From the NCBI GenBank assembly GCA_013151415.1, contig JAADII010000022.1, positions 1 through 39,129 on the forward strand: a stretch of DNA of 39,129 bases, written 5' to 3'. How positions within the stretch are numbered: the first letter of the stretch is position 1; each line of letters starts with the position of its first letter. Origin of the DNA: Chloroflexota bacterium. Lineage in GTDB: Bacteria > Chloroflexota > Anaerolineae > J102. The notes below the pieces were generated by a model. The model saw only the letters and a program-made list of their open reading frames with translations. It had not been told where the DNA came from and searched no databases. Below, in pieces: positions 21,731 to 31,154 of this stretch. A program made the translations under genes and the position numbers.

Positions 21731-22984
21731 TCAATTTTTCGTCAATGTCTCGCGCATGGCCAGGGCCGCGATGAGGCCGGAGACGAAGGTCAGACCGGCG
21801 ATGGCGCCGATGGCCGCGGGGATGCCCAGCGCATCCGCGATGAGGCCGGCCGCCAGCGCGCCCGCGGCATAGCCCAAATCGCGCCATAGGCGATAGACGC
21901 CCACGGCCGACCCGCGCCAGGCGGGATGAGCCACATCTGAAATCGCGGCCAGCAACGTGGGATAGACCATGGCCGTGCCCAATCCCAGCAGGATTACACC
22001 CGTCATCCAGCCCCAAAAGCCGCGGCCCGCGACCACGAACGCGATGCCCGCGGCCTGCATCCACATCCCCCCAACGATCAGTTTCTTGCGGCCAATGCGG
22101 TCGCTCCACGCGCCCGTGAACAACTGGCTCAGGCCCCACACGGCCGGATACATGGCCGCTAGCACCGCAATGCGCTTCACCGACGCGCCATGCGCGGCCA
22201 GAAAAAGGGGAAGAAGACCCCAGATCATGCCATCGTTTAGATTGTTCACCAGCCCTGCCTGGCTGATGGAAAAAAGGGTTTTGTCCTTCCAACTGGTCAG
22301 CGCGAAAATCTGGCGAAAAGAGAGATGCTCACCATGCTCGTTTTGAGTTTGGGTTGCGGCCTGCGCCTCCAAGTGAGCGAACGGTTGCGTCTCGCGCACG
22401 AAGAAAAATGTCAGGACCAGGCCCGCCACGGCAAAGAGAACGCCCGGCCAGAAAGGGACCGGGCGAACGCCGTAGGTGGCGGCCAGATAACCGGTCAGCA
22501 ATGCCGAAACCGACACGGCCAGATAGCCCGCGAACTCGTTCAGGCCCATGGCCAGCCCGCGTTGTCTTGGCCCCACCAGATCGATCTTCATGATCACGGT
22601 GGTGGACCAGCACAGGCCCTGGTTGATCCCCAGCAGCACATTGGCGAACACCACCCAACCCCAATTGGGCGCAAAGATGATCAGAAAAGGCACGGGCAAG
22701 GCCGCCAGCCATCCCGCGATCAGCACCTGCTTGCGTCCCACGCGATCGCCCAGCCGCCCCGCAAAGAGGTTGGCCAGAGCCTTGACCACCCCAAAGCTGA
22801 TCAAAAAGGAAAGAATGACCGTGCGCGAGACGATCTCGAACTCTTCGGCCGCGAGCAAGGGCAACACGGTGCGTTCCAGGCCCACCATCGCGCCCACGAA
22901 CGCGTTGATCACCACCAGCAACGCGAATTGCCGCCAGTTTGCGGCCAAACCCAATCGAATAGAGGTTGTCGATGCGTTGTTCAT
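21731..22984 (-). CDS. Major facilitator superfamily transporter
   Basis: This protein of about 417 residues has 12 predicted membrane helices in two halves. Motif A is present after helix 2 (AGRLGDRVGRKQVLIAGW) and again in the second half (GAWSDRIGRKKLIVGG). Around residue 110-140 are GINQGLCWSTTVIMKID and LVGPRQRGLAMGLNEFAGYL. This is like drug/metabolite MFS antiporters, but no substrate can be named. ATG 22984 is chosen; a TTG five codons earlier is the alternative, and neither has a good ribosome site. It stands just upstream of the IclR promoter on the same strand and may belong to a separate unit. Role in the sugar cluster is uncertain. Confidence 0.85.
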   Translation of the reverse strand: MNNASTTSIRLGLAANWRQFALLVVINAFVGAMVGLERTVLPLLAAEEFEIVSRTVILSFLISFGVVKALANLFAGRLGDRVGRKQVLIAGWLAALPVPFLIIFAPNWGWVVFANVLLGINQGLCWSTTVIMKIDLVGPRQRGLAMGLNEFAGYLAVSVSALLTGYLAATYGVRPVPFWPGVLFAVAGLVLTFFFVRETQPFAHLEAQAATQTQNEHGEHLSFRQIFALTSWKDKTLFSISQAGLVNNLNDGMIWGLLPLFLAAHGASVKRIAVLAAMYPAVWGLSQLFTGAWSDRIGRKKLIVGGMWMQAAGIAFVVAGRGFWGWMTGVILLGLGTAMVYPTLLAAISDVAHPAWRGSAVGVYRLWRDLGYAAGALAAGLIADALGIPAAIGAIAGLTFVSGLIAALAMRETLTKN

Positions 22985-23117
22985 ATTATTTTCATACAAA
23001 TGAGCGCTTGGTTTGCTGCCAATGTTCGGTCTCCCCGCAAATCAATGACCCCGGCCCACACCCCTGCCTATCCGCCGGGTCGAGCCCGCGAGCCGGCGAA
23101 AGGCTCGAATCAGGATT

Positions 23118-24413
23118 TTAGGCCGGGACCGGTCCCGACAGCCACTCGGCTAATCGTTGCTCTGATTCCAGCGGCCCCACATAAGCCAGGGCTAAACGTT
23201 CGGGGCGCCATAACTGCTGCGCCAGGCGTTGTATGTCCTCGGGTTGTACGGCATCGATTTCCGCCAAAGCCTGATCGAGGGTGAGGGGCGGAATACGACC
23301 ATAAATGAGCTGTCCCCCCCACCAAGCGGCCACCGCGGCCGAGTCTTCACTGCTCAATTCGAGTCGCCCCTTGACATATTCTCTGTATTGTTGCAAAAGG
23401 TTTTCATCCAAAGGCTGTTCTTGCAAATGGCGCCAAACGAGGTTGATCTCATCCAGCATTTTAAACAGGCGTCGCGCGTCGCAACCGCCATAGACGCCGA
23501 TCGAGCCGCTGTCGGCAAACATATTGACATAAGAGCCAATGTTGTAAGCTAGCCCCAATTGCTCGCGTAGCCGTTGCCATAGGAGCGAGATCATGCCATC
23601 GCCCAAAATAGCATGCAATAGGCTGAGGGCGAAACGGTCGGGATGAAAGCGAGACAACCCAGGCGCGGCCAGTTGCAAGTGAGCCTGCTCGGTGTTTTGA
23701 ATTTGCAGACGGTAGCGTGGCAGGGTGAGCGTTTGGGGCGCGGGATCAAAGGTGGGTCGTTGTCCTTCGGCCCGCCAATCGCCCAGATAAGTGGCAGCCG
23801 CTTCAACAAGCTCATCGGGTTTTACGGCCCCGGCCGCCGCCAATACGGCCGATTCGGGTCGATACGCGCGAGCATGGAATGAGCGCAGCGCGTCCACGGT
23901 TAGCGCCGACACGCTTTCTGGTTCGCCGGCAATGTCTCGTCCCAGGGGGTGGCCATCCCACAGCGCCTGCCCGCTGAGTTGGGCGACGCGATCTTCGGGC
24001 ACATCGCGATACATGGCGATTTCATCTAGAATGACGCCCCGCTCGATCTCGAATTCTTCCGCGTCTAACAAGGGGAAGCGCACCATGTTGGATAAGAGAT
24101 GCAACCCCTTTTTCCAAAAGCGCGCGCCGATGCGCACCCAATATGATGTGGCTTCGTAACCAGTGGATGCGTTGAGGTAGCCCCCGCGCCCCTCCACTTC
24201 GCGGGCGATATCCAACGCGCTCGGCCAACCCTCACAACCTTTGAAGACCATGTGTTCGAGAAAATGGCTGACCCCGGCCTCCTGTTCGCTTTCATAACGC
24301 GCGCCAATGCCCACATAAAGACCCAGGCTGACCGACCGCACGTCCGGCATGGGCGCGCAGGCGATGGTCAGCCCGTTTGGCAATTGAAAATGATGATATG
24401 TTTGCAGGTTCAA
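23118..24413 (-). CDS. M16-family zinc metallopeptidase (processing-peptidase type)
   Basis: This 431-residue protein starts at TTG 24413. GAGGA stands 7 bases ahead, and the upstream part of the frame overlaps the TPR gene without sense. The inverted zinc motif HxxEH is intact in VSHFLEHMVFKG (near residue 50). The distal glutamate region is EEFEIERGVILDEIAMYRD. The second half (TLPRYRLQIQNTEQAHLQLAAPGL..., then GMISLLWQRLREQLGLAYNIGSY) carries the R/Y substrate loop. This is the single-chain PqqL/YmxG-like arrangement of about 420 residues. It probably degrades or trims peptides. No signal peptide is visible, so it is cytoplasmic or associated with partners. The one-base gap to the TPR gene and the TTG start indicate translational coupling. 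Confidence 0.88.
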   Translation of the reverse strand: MNLQTYHHFQLPNGLTIACAPMPDVRSVSLGLYVGIGARYESEQEAGVSHFLEHMVFKGCEGWPSALDIAREVEGRGGYLNASTGYEATSYWVRIGARFWKKGLHLLSNMVRFPLLDAEEFEIERGVILDEIAMYRDVPEDRVAQLSGQALWDGHPLGRDIAGEPESVSALTVDALRSFHARAYRPESAVLAAAGAVKPDELVEAAATYLGDWRAEGQRPTFDPAPQTLTLPRYRLQIQNTEQAHLQLAAPGLSRFHPDRFALSLLHAILGDGMISLLWQRLREQLGLAYNIGSYVNMFADSGSIGVYGGCDARRLFKMLDEINLVWRHLQEQPLDENLLQQYREYVKGRLELSSEDSAAVAAWWGGQLIYGRIPPLTLDQALAEIDAVQPEDIQRLAQQLWRPERLALAYVGPLESEQRLAEWLSGPVPA

Positions 24414-24414
24414 T

Positions 24415-25059
24415 CTACTGTCCTCGCAACTCCTCCAAAATTCGTTCAGCCTCCCCGCGAGCGCGCGGGTCTTGAGCCGGGGGACCGGCCAGAAACGTCT
24501 CGAATTCGGCAATGGCTTCGTCGATGCGACCTTGCAGGCGACGCAACATGCCCATGCCGAAATGCGCTTCGGGCAAGACGGGGTCCAACTCCAAAGCTTT
24601 TTGGAACGACTTCTCCGCGCCCGCCAGATCATTCATTTGCAAAAGGGTGGCGCCAAGCAAATAATGGGTTGGGGCGTCATTGGGATTCACCTGTAGCGCC
24701 TTTTCGAACTGCGCTTTCGCCTCGTTCAGTTTACCTAATTGATACAACACCACGCCCAAATTGGAGAGCGTGGCCGCATGGTTGGGATTGATATTCAGCG
24801 CCTTCTCATACGCTTCCTGCGCGTCGCTTAACCGACCCTGACGCGCATAGGCGTTGCCCAATTGGAAATAAGCGTCGACGCTGGGATTCTTCTGGGCGGC
24901 CTCTTCGAGCTGCGTTAGCGATGCACCCTCATTTTGGGGGGCTGGCGCGGCCGTGGTCGTCGCTCCCATCTCCGCGGTTGGGCCACCGCCGCCACCGCCG
25001 CACGCGACCAGGGCGAGTAAAGCCGCCATCAACGCGGCTACGAGCAATAGATTTCTCAT
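24415..25059 (-). CDS. TPR-repeat lipoprotein
   Basis: This 214-residue protein begins with a lipoprotein signal (MRNLLLVAALMAALLALVAC, lipobox LVAC, then a run of six glycines). A low-complexity linker (residues 27-50) is followed by four to five tetratricopeptide repeats from about residue 52: DAYFQLGNAYARQGRLSDAQ, ATLSNLGVVLYQLGKLNEAK, APTHYLLGATLLQMNDLAGAE, PEAHFGMGMLRRLQGRIDEA. TPR proteins of this kind are scaffolds for complexes. Its ATG overlaps the stop of the MBL-like gene (ATGA), and its own stop is one base before the peptidase start, so three genes form one coupled unit. AAGGAGAG precedes the start. The binding partner is unknown, but the M16 peptidase is the obvious candidate. 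Confidence 0.9.
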   Translation of the reverse strand: MRNLLLVAALMAALLALVACGGGGGGPTAEMGATTTAAPAPQNEGASLTQLEEAAQKNPSVDAYFQLGNAYARQGRLSDAQEAYEKALNINPNHAATLSNLGVVLYQLGKLNEAKAQFEKALQVNPNDAPTHYLLGATLLQMNDLAGAEKSFQKALELDPVLPEAHFGMGMLRRLQGRIDEAIAEFETFLAGPPAQDPRARGEAERILEELRGQ

Positions 25060-25703
25060 GAGGTCTCTCCTTGCGATTCTAATAGGATCACCTGGGTTTC
25101 ACCGCCGCGCAGATCGCTCTTGGTGATTTTCAGAGATGGCATAACCTCAGGAGCGGGCACGCCCATCTCTTTCAAGAATTGGGTTACCGGATGCAGCTTG
25201 AGCTTGAGTCCTGGTTGAGCGTAATGCATGGGAATAATAATGGTCGGCTCCAGAGCAGTCACCACTTCGGCCGCGCGCGCGGCGTCCAAGGCGTCGCCCC
25301 CTCCCACAGGAACCAGGAGCGCGTCAGCGCCGCTAAGGAGCTCGACCTGTTCGCGGTCCAGCGGCGCGCCCAGGTCGCCCAAATGGGCTACGCTGATGTC
25401 GCCAAATTCGTAAAGAAAGGCGGTGTTGCGCTCGCGTCGCCCCACCTTGCCCTTATGATAGGTTGCGACTCCGGTGATGAACACGCCTCTCACTTCATAC
25501 TCGCCCGGCCCATCAAACACATGCTCGCAGCCCCGTACAGCCGAAACATGGTTGTGCCCTGGCGCGTTGTGACTCACGGTGACCACCGCCGCTCGCAAGC
25601 GGGGCAGCGTCAGGCCGATCGAAGCGTCGTAAGGATCGGTGACGATAGTCAGCGCCCGATCGCGCAGACGAAAGCAAGACAAACCATACCAGGTGATTTC
25701 CAT
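25056..25703 (-). CDS. UPF0173-like MBL-fold protein with a degenerate metal motif
   Basis: This 215-residue protein has the short MBL-fold layout of UPF0173 and ascorbate-6-phosphate-lactonase-like proteins: MEITWYGLSCFRLRDR, VTDPYDASIGL, TVSHNAPGHNHVSAV, GPGEYEVRGVFITGV, VAHLGDLGAPL, IIPMHYAQPG. In active relatives the metal motif reads H-x-H-x-D-H. Here it is H-N-A-P-G-H, so the second histidine is alanine and the aspartate is glycine, while the other histidines and the later aspartate remain. The enzyme may bind one metal, have changed chemistry, or serve as a binding protein. It is the first gene of the coupled unit with the TPR lipoprotein and M16 peptidase. ATG 25703 has GGAGATAACTT ahead. 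Confidence 0.8.
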   Translation of the reverse strand: MEITWYGLSCFRLRDRALTIVTDPYDASIGLTLPRLRAAVVTVSHNAPGHNHVSAVRGCEHVFDGPGEYEVRGVFITGVATYHKGKVGRRERNTAFLYEFGDISVAHLGDLGAPLDREQVELLSGADALLVPVGGGDALDAARAAEVVTALEPTIIIPMHYAQPGLKLKLHPVTQFLKEMGVPAPEVMPSLKITKSDLRGGETQVILLESQGETS

Positions 25704-25891
25704 AAGTTATCTCCGGAGAAAAAGGCTGCGTTGCGCAAGATGACAATGCCGCACTCGAGGCGATGGACCGGCGTCTTCGCCGTGGAGGGATGATTCGCGC
25801 ACCATCAATTATACCCCACCGCGTGGGGCGACCCAAGTTGCGAAATGCCAGGCATCGGTTCTCCAGCTTTTTTGTTGCCTTCGCGCAGGGG

Positions 25892-28645
25892 TCAAGAAGC
25901 GGAAGAAGAGCGCCATCTCATCCACCATTTCTTTAGCTCCACCGCCACCAGAACCACGACGCTTAAGATCAGACTAATGGCCAATTCCGTCGCGTTTAGA
26001 GCGCGGGTGCTAAACACCCCCTGGAAGAAGGGAACATAAACCAACACCATTTGCAAGAGGAATGTGATGATCACCGCGCCGAGCATCATTCGATTGGAGA
26101 AAAGGCCAATATGGAAAAGGGAGTCGCGGTCGCTGCGAAGGGCCAAAGCATTGCCCATTTGAGCCAAAGTGAGGGTGGTGAAAACCATGGTTTGCCAGGC
26201 TTCAGAACCGGAGCGCCAACCCCAAAAACCGGCCACTAAGGAGATGAAGCCCATCAACACGCCGATCCAAAGGATATCGACGCCCAGCCCCCGTGCAAAG
26301 ATGTTTTCATTGGGTCGGACTGGCGGACGCTTCATGGCGTTTCGTTCGCCCGGCTCCACAGTAAGAGCCAGGCCTGGCACGCCGTCGGTGACCAGATTGA
26401 TCCATAAGATTTGAAGAGGAAGCAATGGCAAAGGCATGCCCAGGAAAGGGCCGATCAGCATGACCAGAATTTCGCCTGTATTGGACGCTAAAGTGTATTT
26501 GATGAATTTGCGGATGTTATCGTAAATGACTCGCCCCTCTTCCACCGCGGCCACGATGGTGGCGAAGTTGTCATCCAACAACACCATTTCTGAAGCTTCC
26601 TTGGCCACGTCGGTGCCAGTGACGCCCATCGCCACGCCAATATCGGCCTTTTTCAACGCAGGCGCATCGTTGACGCCGTCGCCGGTCATGGCCACGATAT
26701 GGTTTTGTTGTTGCAAGGCGTCCACAATGCGCAATTTGTGTTCTGGTGAAACGCGCGCGAAGACCGCGGCCTCGAACACCACTTCTTTGAGTTGGTCTTC
26801 GGTCATGCGCTCAAGTTCTACGCCTGTGATCACATGATCATTGTCTGTGATTCCTAATTGTTTGGCGATGAAACGCGCGGTGAGCGGATGATCGCCGGTG
26901 ATCATGATAGGGCGAATGCCCGCGGTTCGACATGTGTGAACCGCATCTTTCACTTCGGGACGAGGCGGATCGATCATGCCCACCATGCCCACAAATATGA
27001 GGCGATCTTCCACCACTTCATCGACGTGGTGAGCATCGGGCGGCTCTTGCAAGCCGCGCATGGCTACGCCCAGCACCCGCATGCCGTTTTCGGCCCAACG
27101 GTCGTGCGACCGACGAATGCGCTCGCGCCATGTGTCGTCCATCGGTTCGATCCGGCCCTCAACCCACACTCGGTTTGCCAACGCCAGCAAGCCATCCACC
27201 GCGCCTTTGGTGAACGCCAGATAGGGGGGCAGTGGATCATGGGGAGCGAGTTCCAGAAAGGGCCTTAGCGTTTCACTCTGCATGAGACAATCACGGTTCA
27301 ATTCGTGCACCGTGGTCATGCGCTTGCGTTCGGAGGTGAAAGGCGCTTCGGCCACGCGAGGCAGACACGGGTCGAGCTCGTCGCGGACCAGCCCAAAGGT
27401 GGCCGCGGCCACAATCAGCGCGCCTTCGGTGGGATCGCCCAATGCTCGCCATCCCCCCTCTTCTTTGTGCTCGAGGATGGCGTCATTGCAAAGGGCCGAG
27501 CCAACAAGGGTGAGCAGCGAACCCGTATTTAGCTTCTCTGTGGCCGCTTCGGACGAAAGCACCTTGCCCCTGCGCTTGTGTTGCACTTCGAGCAGATTCA
27601 AGGTTTCACCCGCCACATCCAGCACAGCCACGGTCATTTTGTTTTCGGTGAGGGTGCCGGTTTTGTCGGAGCAGATCACCGTGACAGAGCCGAGCGTTTC
27701 CACCGCGGGCAATTTACGAATCAGGGCATGGCGTTTGAGCATGCGCTGCGCGCCCAAAGCCAAGGCAATGGTGACCACAGCCGGCAGGCCCTCTGGCACT
27801 GCGGCCACGGCCATGCTGATGGCGACGAGAAACATGTGTTTTACATCCTCGCCTCGCATCACGCCCAGGCCAAACACGATGGCCACAATGATGAGGGCGG
27901 CGACGGCCAACCCCTTTCCCAGTTGCGCCAAACGTTTTTGCAAGGGAGTTGGCTCCTGTTCCACCGTCTGGATCATATCCGCGATCTTGCCCAGTTCGGT
28001 GTTCATGCCCGTATCCGTAATGACAACCACGCCTCTGCCATATGTAACCGCGGTTCCCATGAACACCATGTTGCGCCGATCGCCCAGGGCCACCTCTTCA
28101 CGCTCAAGCGCATCCACCGATTTCTCCACCGGCTCCGATTCGCCCGTCAGCGACGCCTCTTGCACCTTCAGGTTGTAGCTTTCGACAACGCGCCCATCGG
28201 CTGGGATCATCGTTCCCGCTTCGAGAAGAACGATGTCGCCAGGCACCAATTCATGGGCGGACACTTCGATGACATGGCCCTCGCGACGCACCCTCACAAC
28301 GGGCACGGCCAGTTTTTGAAGAGCGGCCATAGCCTGCTCGGCCTTGTATTCTTGTGTGAAGCCCAGGACGGTGTTTAGCACCACTATGGCCAGGATGACG
28401 GTTGCATCGATGTATTCGCCCAATAAGAACGAGATGACGGCCGCGATGATGAGGATAATGACCATCACCTCGCTGAGTTGGTCCAAAATCATGCGCCAAA
28501 CGGGTTTGCCCGCACGCGCCACCAATTCGTTGGGACCATATTGAGCGCGACGTCGAGCGACTTCTTCTTGTGAAAGGCCCTTTTCAGGCGCCACCCCAAG
28601 TTGCGCCAGTGTTGCTGATACTGTGAGATGATACCAGGTTTTCAT
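25892..28645 (-). CDS. P-type cation ATPase, Ca2+ (SERCA/PMR1) type
   Basis: This 917-residue membrane pump has the N-terminal cation-ATPase domain ([28 protein letters not shown]). The actuator loop is SLTGESEPV (near 170). Helix M4 is [19 protein letters not shown], and the phosphorylation site is [14 protein letters not shown] with the aspartate near 328. [31 protein letters not shown] (hinge) and M6 [16 protein letters not shown] follow. [10 protein letters not shown] in M4 and N-x-x-TD in M6 are the cation-ligand motifs of Ca2+ (and some Mn2+) pumps, so Ca2+ export with ATP hydrolysis is likely. All catalytic elements are intact. Its ATG overlaps the stop of the desulfhydrase-like gene (ATGA), which implies coupled translation. 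The 188-base gap after its stop shows no clear terminator. Confidence 0.92.
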   Translation of the reverse strand: MKTWYHLTVSATLAQLGVAPEKGLSQEEVARRRAQYGPNELVARAGKPVWRMILDQLSEVMVIILIIAAVISFLLGEYIDATVILAIVVLNTVLGFTQEYKAEQAMAALQKLAVPVVRVRREGHVIEVSAHELVPGDIVLLEAGTMIPADGRVVESYNLKVQEASLTGESEPVEKSVDALEREEVALGDRRNMVFMGTAVTYGRGVVVITDTGMNTELGKIADMIQTVEQEPTPLQKRLAQLGKGLAVAALIIVAIVFGLGVMRGEDVKHMFLVAISMAVAAVPEGLPAVVTIALALGAQRMLKRHALIRKLPAVETLGSVTVICSDKTGTLTENKMTVAVLDVAGETLNLLEVQHKRRGKVLSSEAATEKLNTGSLLTLVGSALCNDAILEHKEEGGWRALGDPTEGALIVAAATFGLVRDELDPCLPRVAEAPFTSERKRMTTVHELNRDCLMQSETLRPFLELAPHDPLPPYLAFTKGAVDGLLALANRVWVEGRIEPMDDTWRERIRRSHDRWAENGMRVLGVAMRGLQEPPDAHHVDEVVEDRLIFVGMVGMIDPPRPEVKDAVHTCRTAGIRPIMITGDHPLTARFIAKQLGITDNDHVITGVELERMTEDQLKEVVFEAAVFARVSPEHKLRIVDALQQQNHIVAMTGDGVNDAPALKKADIGVAMGVTGTDVAKEASEMVLLDDNFATIVAAVEEGRVIYDNIRKFIKYTLASNTGEILVMLIGPFLGMPLPLLPLQILWINLVTDGVPGLALTVEPGERNAMKRPPVRPNENIFARGLGVDILWIGVLMGFISLVAGFWGWRSGSEAWQTMVFTTLTLAQMGNALALRSDRDSLFHIGLFSNRMMLGAVIITFLLQMVLVYVPFFQGVFSTRALNATELAISLILSVVVLVAVELKKWWMRWRSSSAS

Positions 28646-29625
28646 AGATGGCTGCTTTGGATCTCCTTCTCGTATGCAAAAAGTGCGGGAACGCCGCCTG
28701 TATGCCAGAATAGCACGCGTCCTTTTAGCGCGCCCAAACGAACCAGATCGATGAGCCCGGCCAGCGCCCGCCCGGTGTAGACCGGGTCCACCAACAAGCC
28801 CTCGCTACGAGCGAGCGAAAAGATGGCTTCTCGTTCTGCTTCGCCCACCATGCCGTAACCCTCGCCGAGATAGGCGTCGTGCATAATAACCGGATGCTGA
28901 CGCGCGGTTTCCAACAAGGCTGCGGTGGCTTGGGTCAAGGCTTCGGTCACTTCGGCCAGGTGCGGAACTTTATGGTCCACCGAAATGCCATGGAGCTCGC
29001 CTGTCCAACCCGCTTCGCCCGCGCCCACGCTCAGCCCCGCTTGGGTGCCGCCTGAGCTGGTGGCAAACACCACAGCGTTAAATTCCATGCCCAGTTTTTC
29101 GGCCTGCTGGGCCATTTCTCGCCAGGCGAACGCATAGCCGGCTGCACCCAATGGCGTTGACCCGCCCAGCGGAATGGCGTAAGGCCGCCGGCCCTGCTCT
29201 CGCAATTCGGCGAGCACTTGCTCCATGAGCATGGTGGCGTCTGAAGAGCCAGACCAATGCAACCGGGCTCCGAAAAGGCGGTCGAGTATGAGGTTTCCGC
29301 CCGGCCGCTCCTCTGGCTCGCCGCGCAACACCAGATGACAGCCCAGCCCCGCGAAAGCCGCGGCCGCGGCTGTTTGCCGGCAATGATTGGATTGCGCCGC
29401 TCCGGTGGTGACCAAATCGCTGGCTCCCTGGGCCAATGCATCGGCGACCAACAATTCAAGCTTGCGCATCTTGTTGCCGCCCAGTCCGCGAGCGGTGAGA
29501 TCATCGCGTTTGATCCAGACCTCGACGTCCTTGCCTAACCTGCGGGAAAATCTGGGCAAGGGATGAAGAGGCGTTGGCAATTGAGTCAATTGGAAGAGGG
29601 GCGGGAGGCGAAACGCTTCGTTCAT
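28642..29625 (-). CDS. D-cysteine desulfhydrase / ACC-deaminase-family PLP enzyme
   Basis: This 327-residue protein starts at ATG 29625 (MNEAFRLPPLF); sequence further upstream in this frame has no family resemblance. It is a fold-type II PLP enzyme: LTQLPTPLHPLPRFSRRLG, VWIKRDDLTARGLGGNKMRKLE with the Schiff-base lysine in GNKMRK, TGAAQSNHCRQTAAAA with the S-N-H loop, then FATSSGGTQAGL for PLP phosphate. Relatives remove NH3 and H2S from D-cysteine or NH3 from 1-aminocyclopropane-1-carboxylate. The RDDLTARGLGGNK pattern favours the D-cysteine desulfhydrase branch, but the two cannot be separated by reading alone. It precedes and overlaps the P-type ATPase gene, and a promoter candidate lies at 29656-29684. 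No strong ribosome site is visible. Confidence 0.8.
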   Translation of the reverse strand: MNEAFRLPPLFQLTQLPTPLHPLPRFSRRLGKDVEVWIKRDDLTARGLGGNKMRKLELLVADALAQGASDLVTTGAAQSNHCRQTAAAAAFAGLGCHLVLRGEPEERPGGNLILDRLFGARLHWSGSSDATMLMEQVLAELREQGRRPYAIPLGGSTPLGAAGYAFAWREMAQQAEKLGMEFNAVVFATSSGGTQAGLSVGAGEAGWTGELHGISVDHKVPHLAEVTEALTQATAALLETARQHPVIMHDAYLGEGYGMVGEAEREAIFSLARSEGLLVDPVYTGRALAGLIDLVRLGALKGRVLFWHTGGVPALFAYEKEIQSSHL

Positions 29626-29655
29626 TGATTCTTGGCATCCAGATAGATGCAGACA

Positions 29656-29684
29656 AATGTAGCATAAGTGCTTCTCGCGAGCAA
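29656..29684 (-). promoter_or_regulatory. Candidate promoter of the desulfhydrase-ATPase unit
   Basis: On the minus strand TTGCTC (29684-29679) is followed by a 17-base spacer and TACATT (29661-29656), four of six matches in each box. It overlaps no other gene and gives a leader of about 20-25 bases. Confidence 0.45.
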
Positions 29685-29695
29685 GCGGAGCGTGT

Positions 29696-29724
29696 TTGTC
29701 AGGTTCGATGATCTCATATACAAT
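29696..29724 (+). promoter_or_regulatory. Strong promoter of the plus-strand MFS gene
   Basis: TTGTCA (29696-29701), a 17-base spacer and TACAAT (29719-29724) match the sigma-70 consensus at five of six positions each. It is divergent from the desulfhydrase promoter only 12 bases away, leaving room for shared regulation. The leader to the ATG at 29805 is about 75 bases. Confidence 0.7.
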
Positions 29725-29804
29725 GAGGCTCTTCGGCATTCGTTTTTTTCTCACCTTGTAGGCGCTTTTGCTGAACATTTCGTTTCTCCTGCACGGAGTT
29801 GGTC

Positions 29805-31016
29805 ATGAACTGGCGCTACACATTCACCGTTGGTTTTGGGTTTTTTGGCATCTCCATCATATGGCCTCTTTTCAATTCCTTGATCCCGCCCATGTTGCAA
29901 GATTTGGGCCAGACTGCGGGAATAATCGGCTTCATCCTCACCTGGGATAATATCATCAACATGTTTGTCCAGCCTTGGGTGGGCAGCAAAAGCGACCGCA
30001 CCTGGACGCGTTTTGGACGGCGCAAGCCGTGGCTCATGGTGGGCGCGCCATTGGCCGCGATCTTTTTCATTCTGGTTCCTTTTGTGCGCGAAAACTTCGT
30101 GCTCATCGCGCTGGCCATTTTGGGAACCAACATCGGCATGGCCCTGTTCCGCTCGCCCACCATCGCCTATCTGGGCGATCTCTTTCCCTCTGAACAGCGC
30201 AGCAAGGCCAATGGCGTGATCAATTTCATGGGCGGCCTGGGCGCGGCCATCGCTCTGTTCACGGGCGGCGCGCTTTACAAGATCGGCGTTCCCTTGCCCT
30301 TCATCGTTGGTTCGGCGGTCATGCTTTTAGCCATCGGCATTGTGCTCCTCTTCGTACGCGAGCCAAAACCCGAAGAAGTGGAGCAAAGCGGGGAAGAAGA
30401 CCCGCCGGGGCTCATCGAGAACTTGCGCGAGGTGTGGGCTCACGAAGACCGCAGCGGGTTGATGATCCTGTTGGCCATTTTCGCCTGGTTCGTGGGTTGG
30501 AATGCGATGGAGGCCTTTTTCACGCTCTACGCGCGTAATGTTTTGGGCATTGAACCGGGAACTGCCACGCAAATGCTGACCGCATTCGCGGCCATGCTCA
30601 TCCTTTTCGCCATTCCCAGCGGTCTTATCGCCACCCGGTTTGGTCGCAAGCGCACCATTCTTGTGGGGCTTAGCGGCATGTTGGTCGGGCTGTTGGTGGG
30701 TTTTGGCGTGCGCGACGCCACGGTTCTGGTGGGGTTGTTGGCCGTGATGGGCGCGTTTTGGGCCTTGGTCAACATCAACTCCCTGCCCATCGTCTATGAC
30801 GTGGGTGGCGATGAGCGCATCGGCGCGTACACCGGTCTCTATTACTTTGCGTCCTCCTTCGCGGCCATCACCGGACCCATCCTGGCCGGCGTGCTCATCG
30901 ACTTCACCAACTACGCGATCGTTTGGCTATTTAGCGCTGTTTTCATGGCCCTGGCCATCTACGCCATGATCCGCCTGCCCGATAAACAGCAGAACGCTTT
31001 GGATATTGGATATTAG
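29805..31016 (+). CDS. MFS transporter of the sugar-symporter (GPH/SLC45-like) type
   Basis: This 403-residue protein is started at ATG 29805, 6 bases after GGAG; the in-frame TTG two codons earlier overlaps that site. It has 12 predicted helices. The first half contains QPWVGSKSDRTWTRFGRRKPW, a motif-A variant (D-R-x-W-x-R-x-G-R-R-K-P) typical of the glycoside-pentoside-hexuronide symporters and SLC45-like sucrose transporters. GNIG-like ALFRSPTIAYLGDLFPSEQRSKANG follows. The second half begins after an acidic loop (EEVEQSGEEDPPG). A cation-coupled saccharide or hexuronide substrate is likely from the motif. Its last codons (ALDIGY, stop) are written in the word repeat that fills the following gap. 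Confidence 0.85.
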   Translation: MNWRYTFTVGFGFFGISIIWPLFNSLIPPMLQDLGQTAGIIGFILTWDNIINMFVQPWVGSKSDRTWTRFGRRKPWLMVGAPLAAIFFILVPFVRENFVLIALAILGTNIGMALFRSPTIAYLGDLFPSEQRSKANGVINFMGGLGAAIALFTGGALYKIGVPLPFIVGSAVMLLAIGIVLLFVREPKPEEVEQSGEEDPPGLIENLREVWAHEDRSGLMILLAIFAWFVGWNAMEAFFTLYARNVLGIEPGTATQMLTAFAAMLILFAIPSGLIATRFGRKRTILVGLSGMLVGLLVGFGVRDATVLVGLLAVMGAFWALVNINSLPIVYDVGGDERIGAYTGLYYFASSFAAITGPILAGVLIDFTNYAIVWLFSAVFMALAIYAMIRLPDKQQNALDIGY

Positions 31017-31120
31017 GTATTTGGATATTAGATATTGGGTATTAGGTAAATAGGTATTGTGCGTTCTCCGCTACGGAGTCATCCCTCCCCAATACCCAGT
31101 ATCCCAATACCCAATACCCC
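31006..31120. repeat. Inverted word repeat at the end of the MFS gene
   Basis: The left part (31001-31058) is made of TTGGATATTAGG-like words repeated four to five times. The right part (31089-31120) is their reverse complement (CCCAATACCCAATACCCC). About 30 bases of each arm align as an imperfect stem. The loop contains its own perfect small hairpin CTCCG-CTA-CGGAG (31066-31078). The stop codon of the transporter (31014-31016) lies inside the first words. Confidence 0.75.
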
Positions 31121-31154
31121 AGCACCCATTCCCACTTCTCCAGCCAATTTTCTC

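Noticed and set aside
23000-23117. A small gene between the MFS transporter and the M16 peptidase
   Set aside because: Short frames only, no ribosome site, no resemblance; treated as an ordinary gap.
24413-24632. Longer N-terminus of the M16 peptidase
   Set aside because: The extra 73 residues are the TPR gene read in another frame; the ribosome site and family start support TTG 24413.
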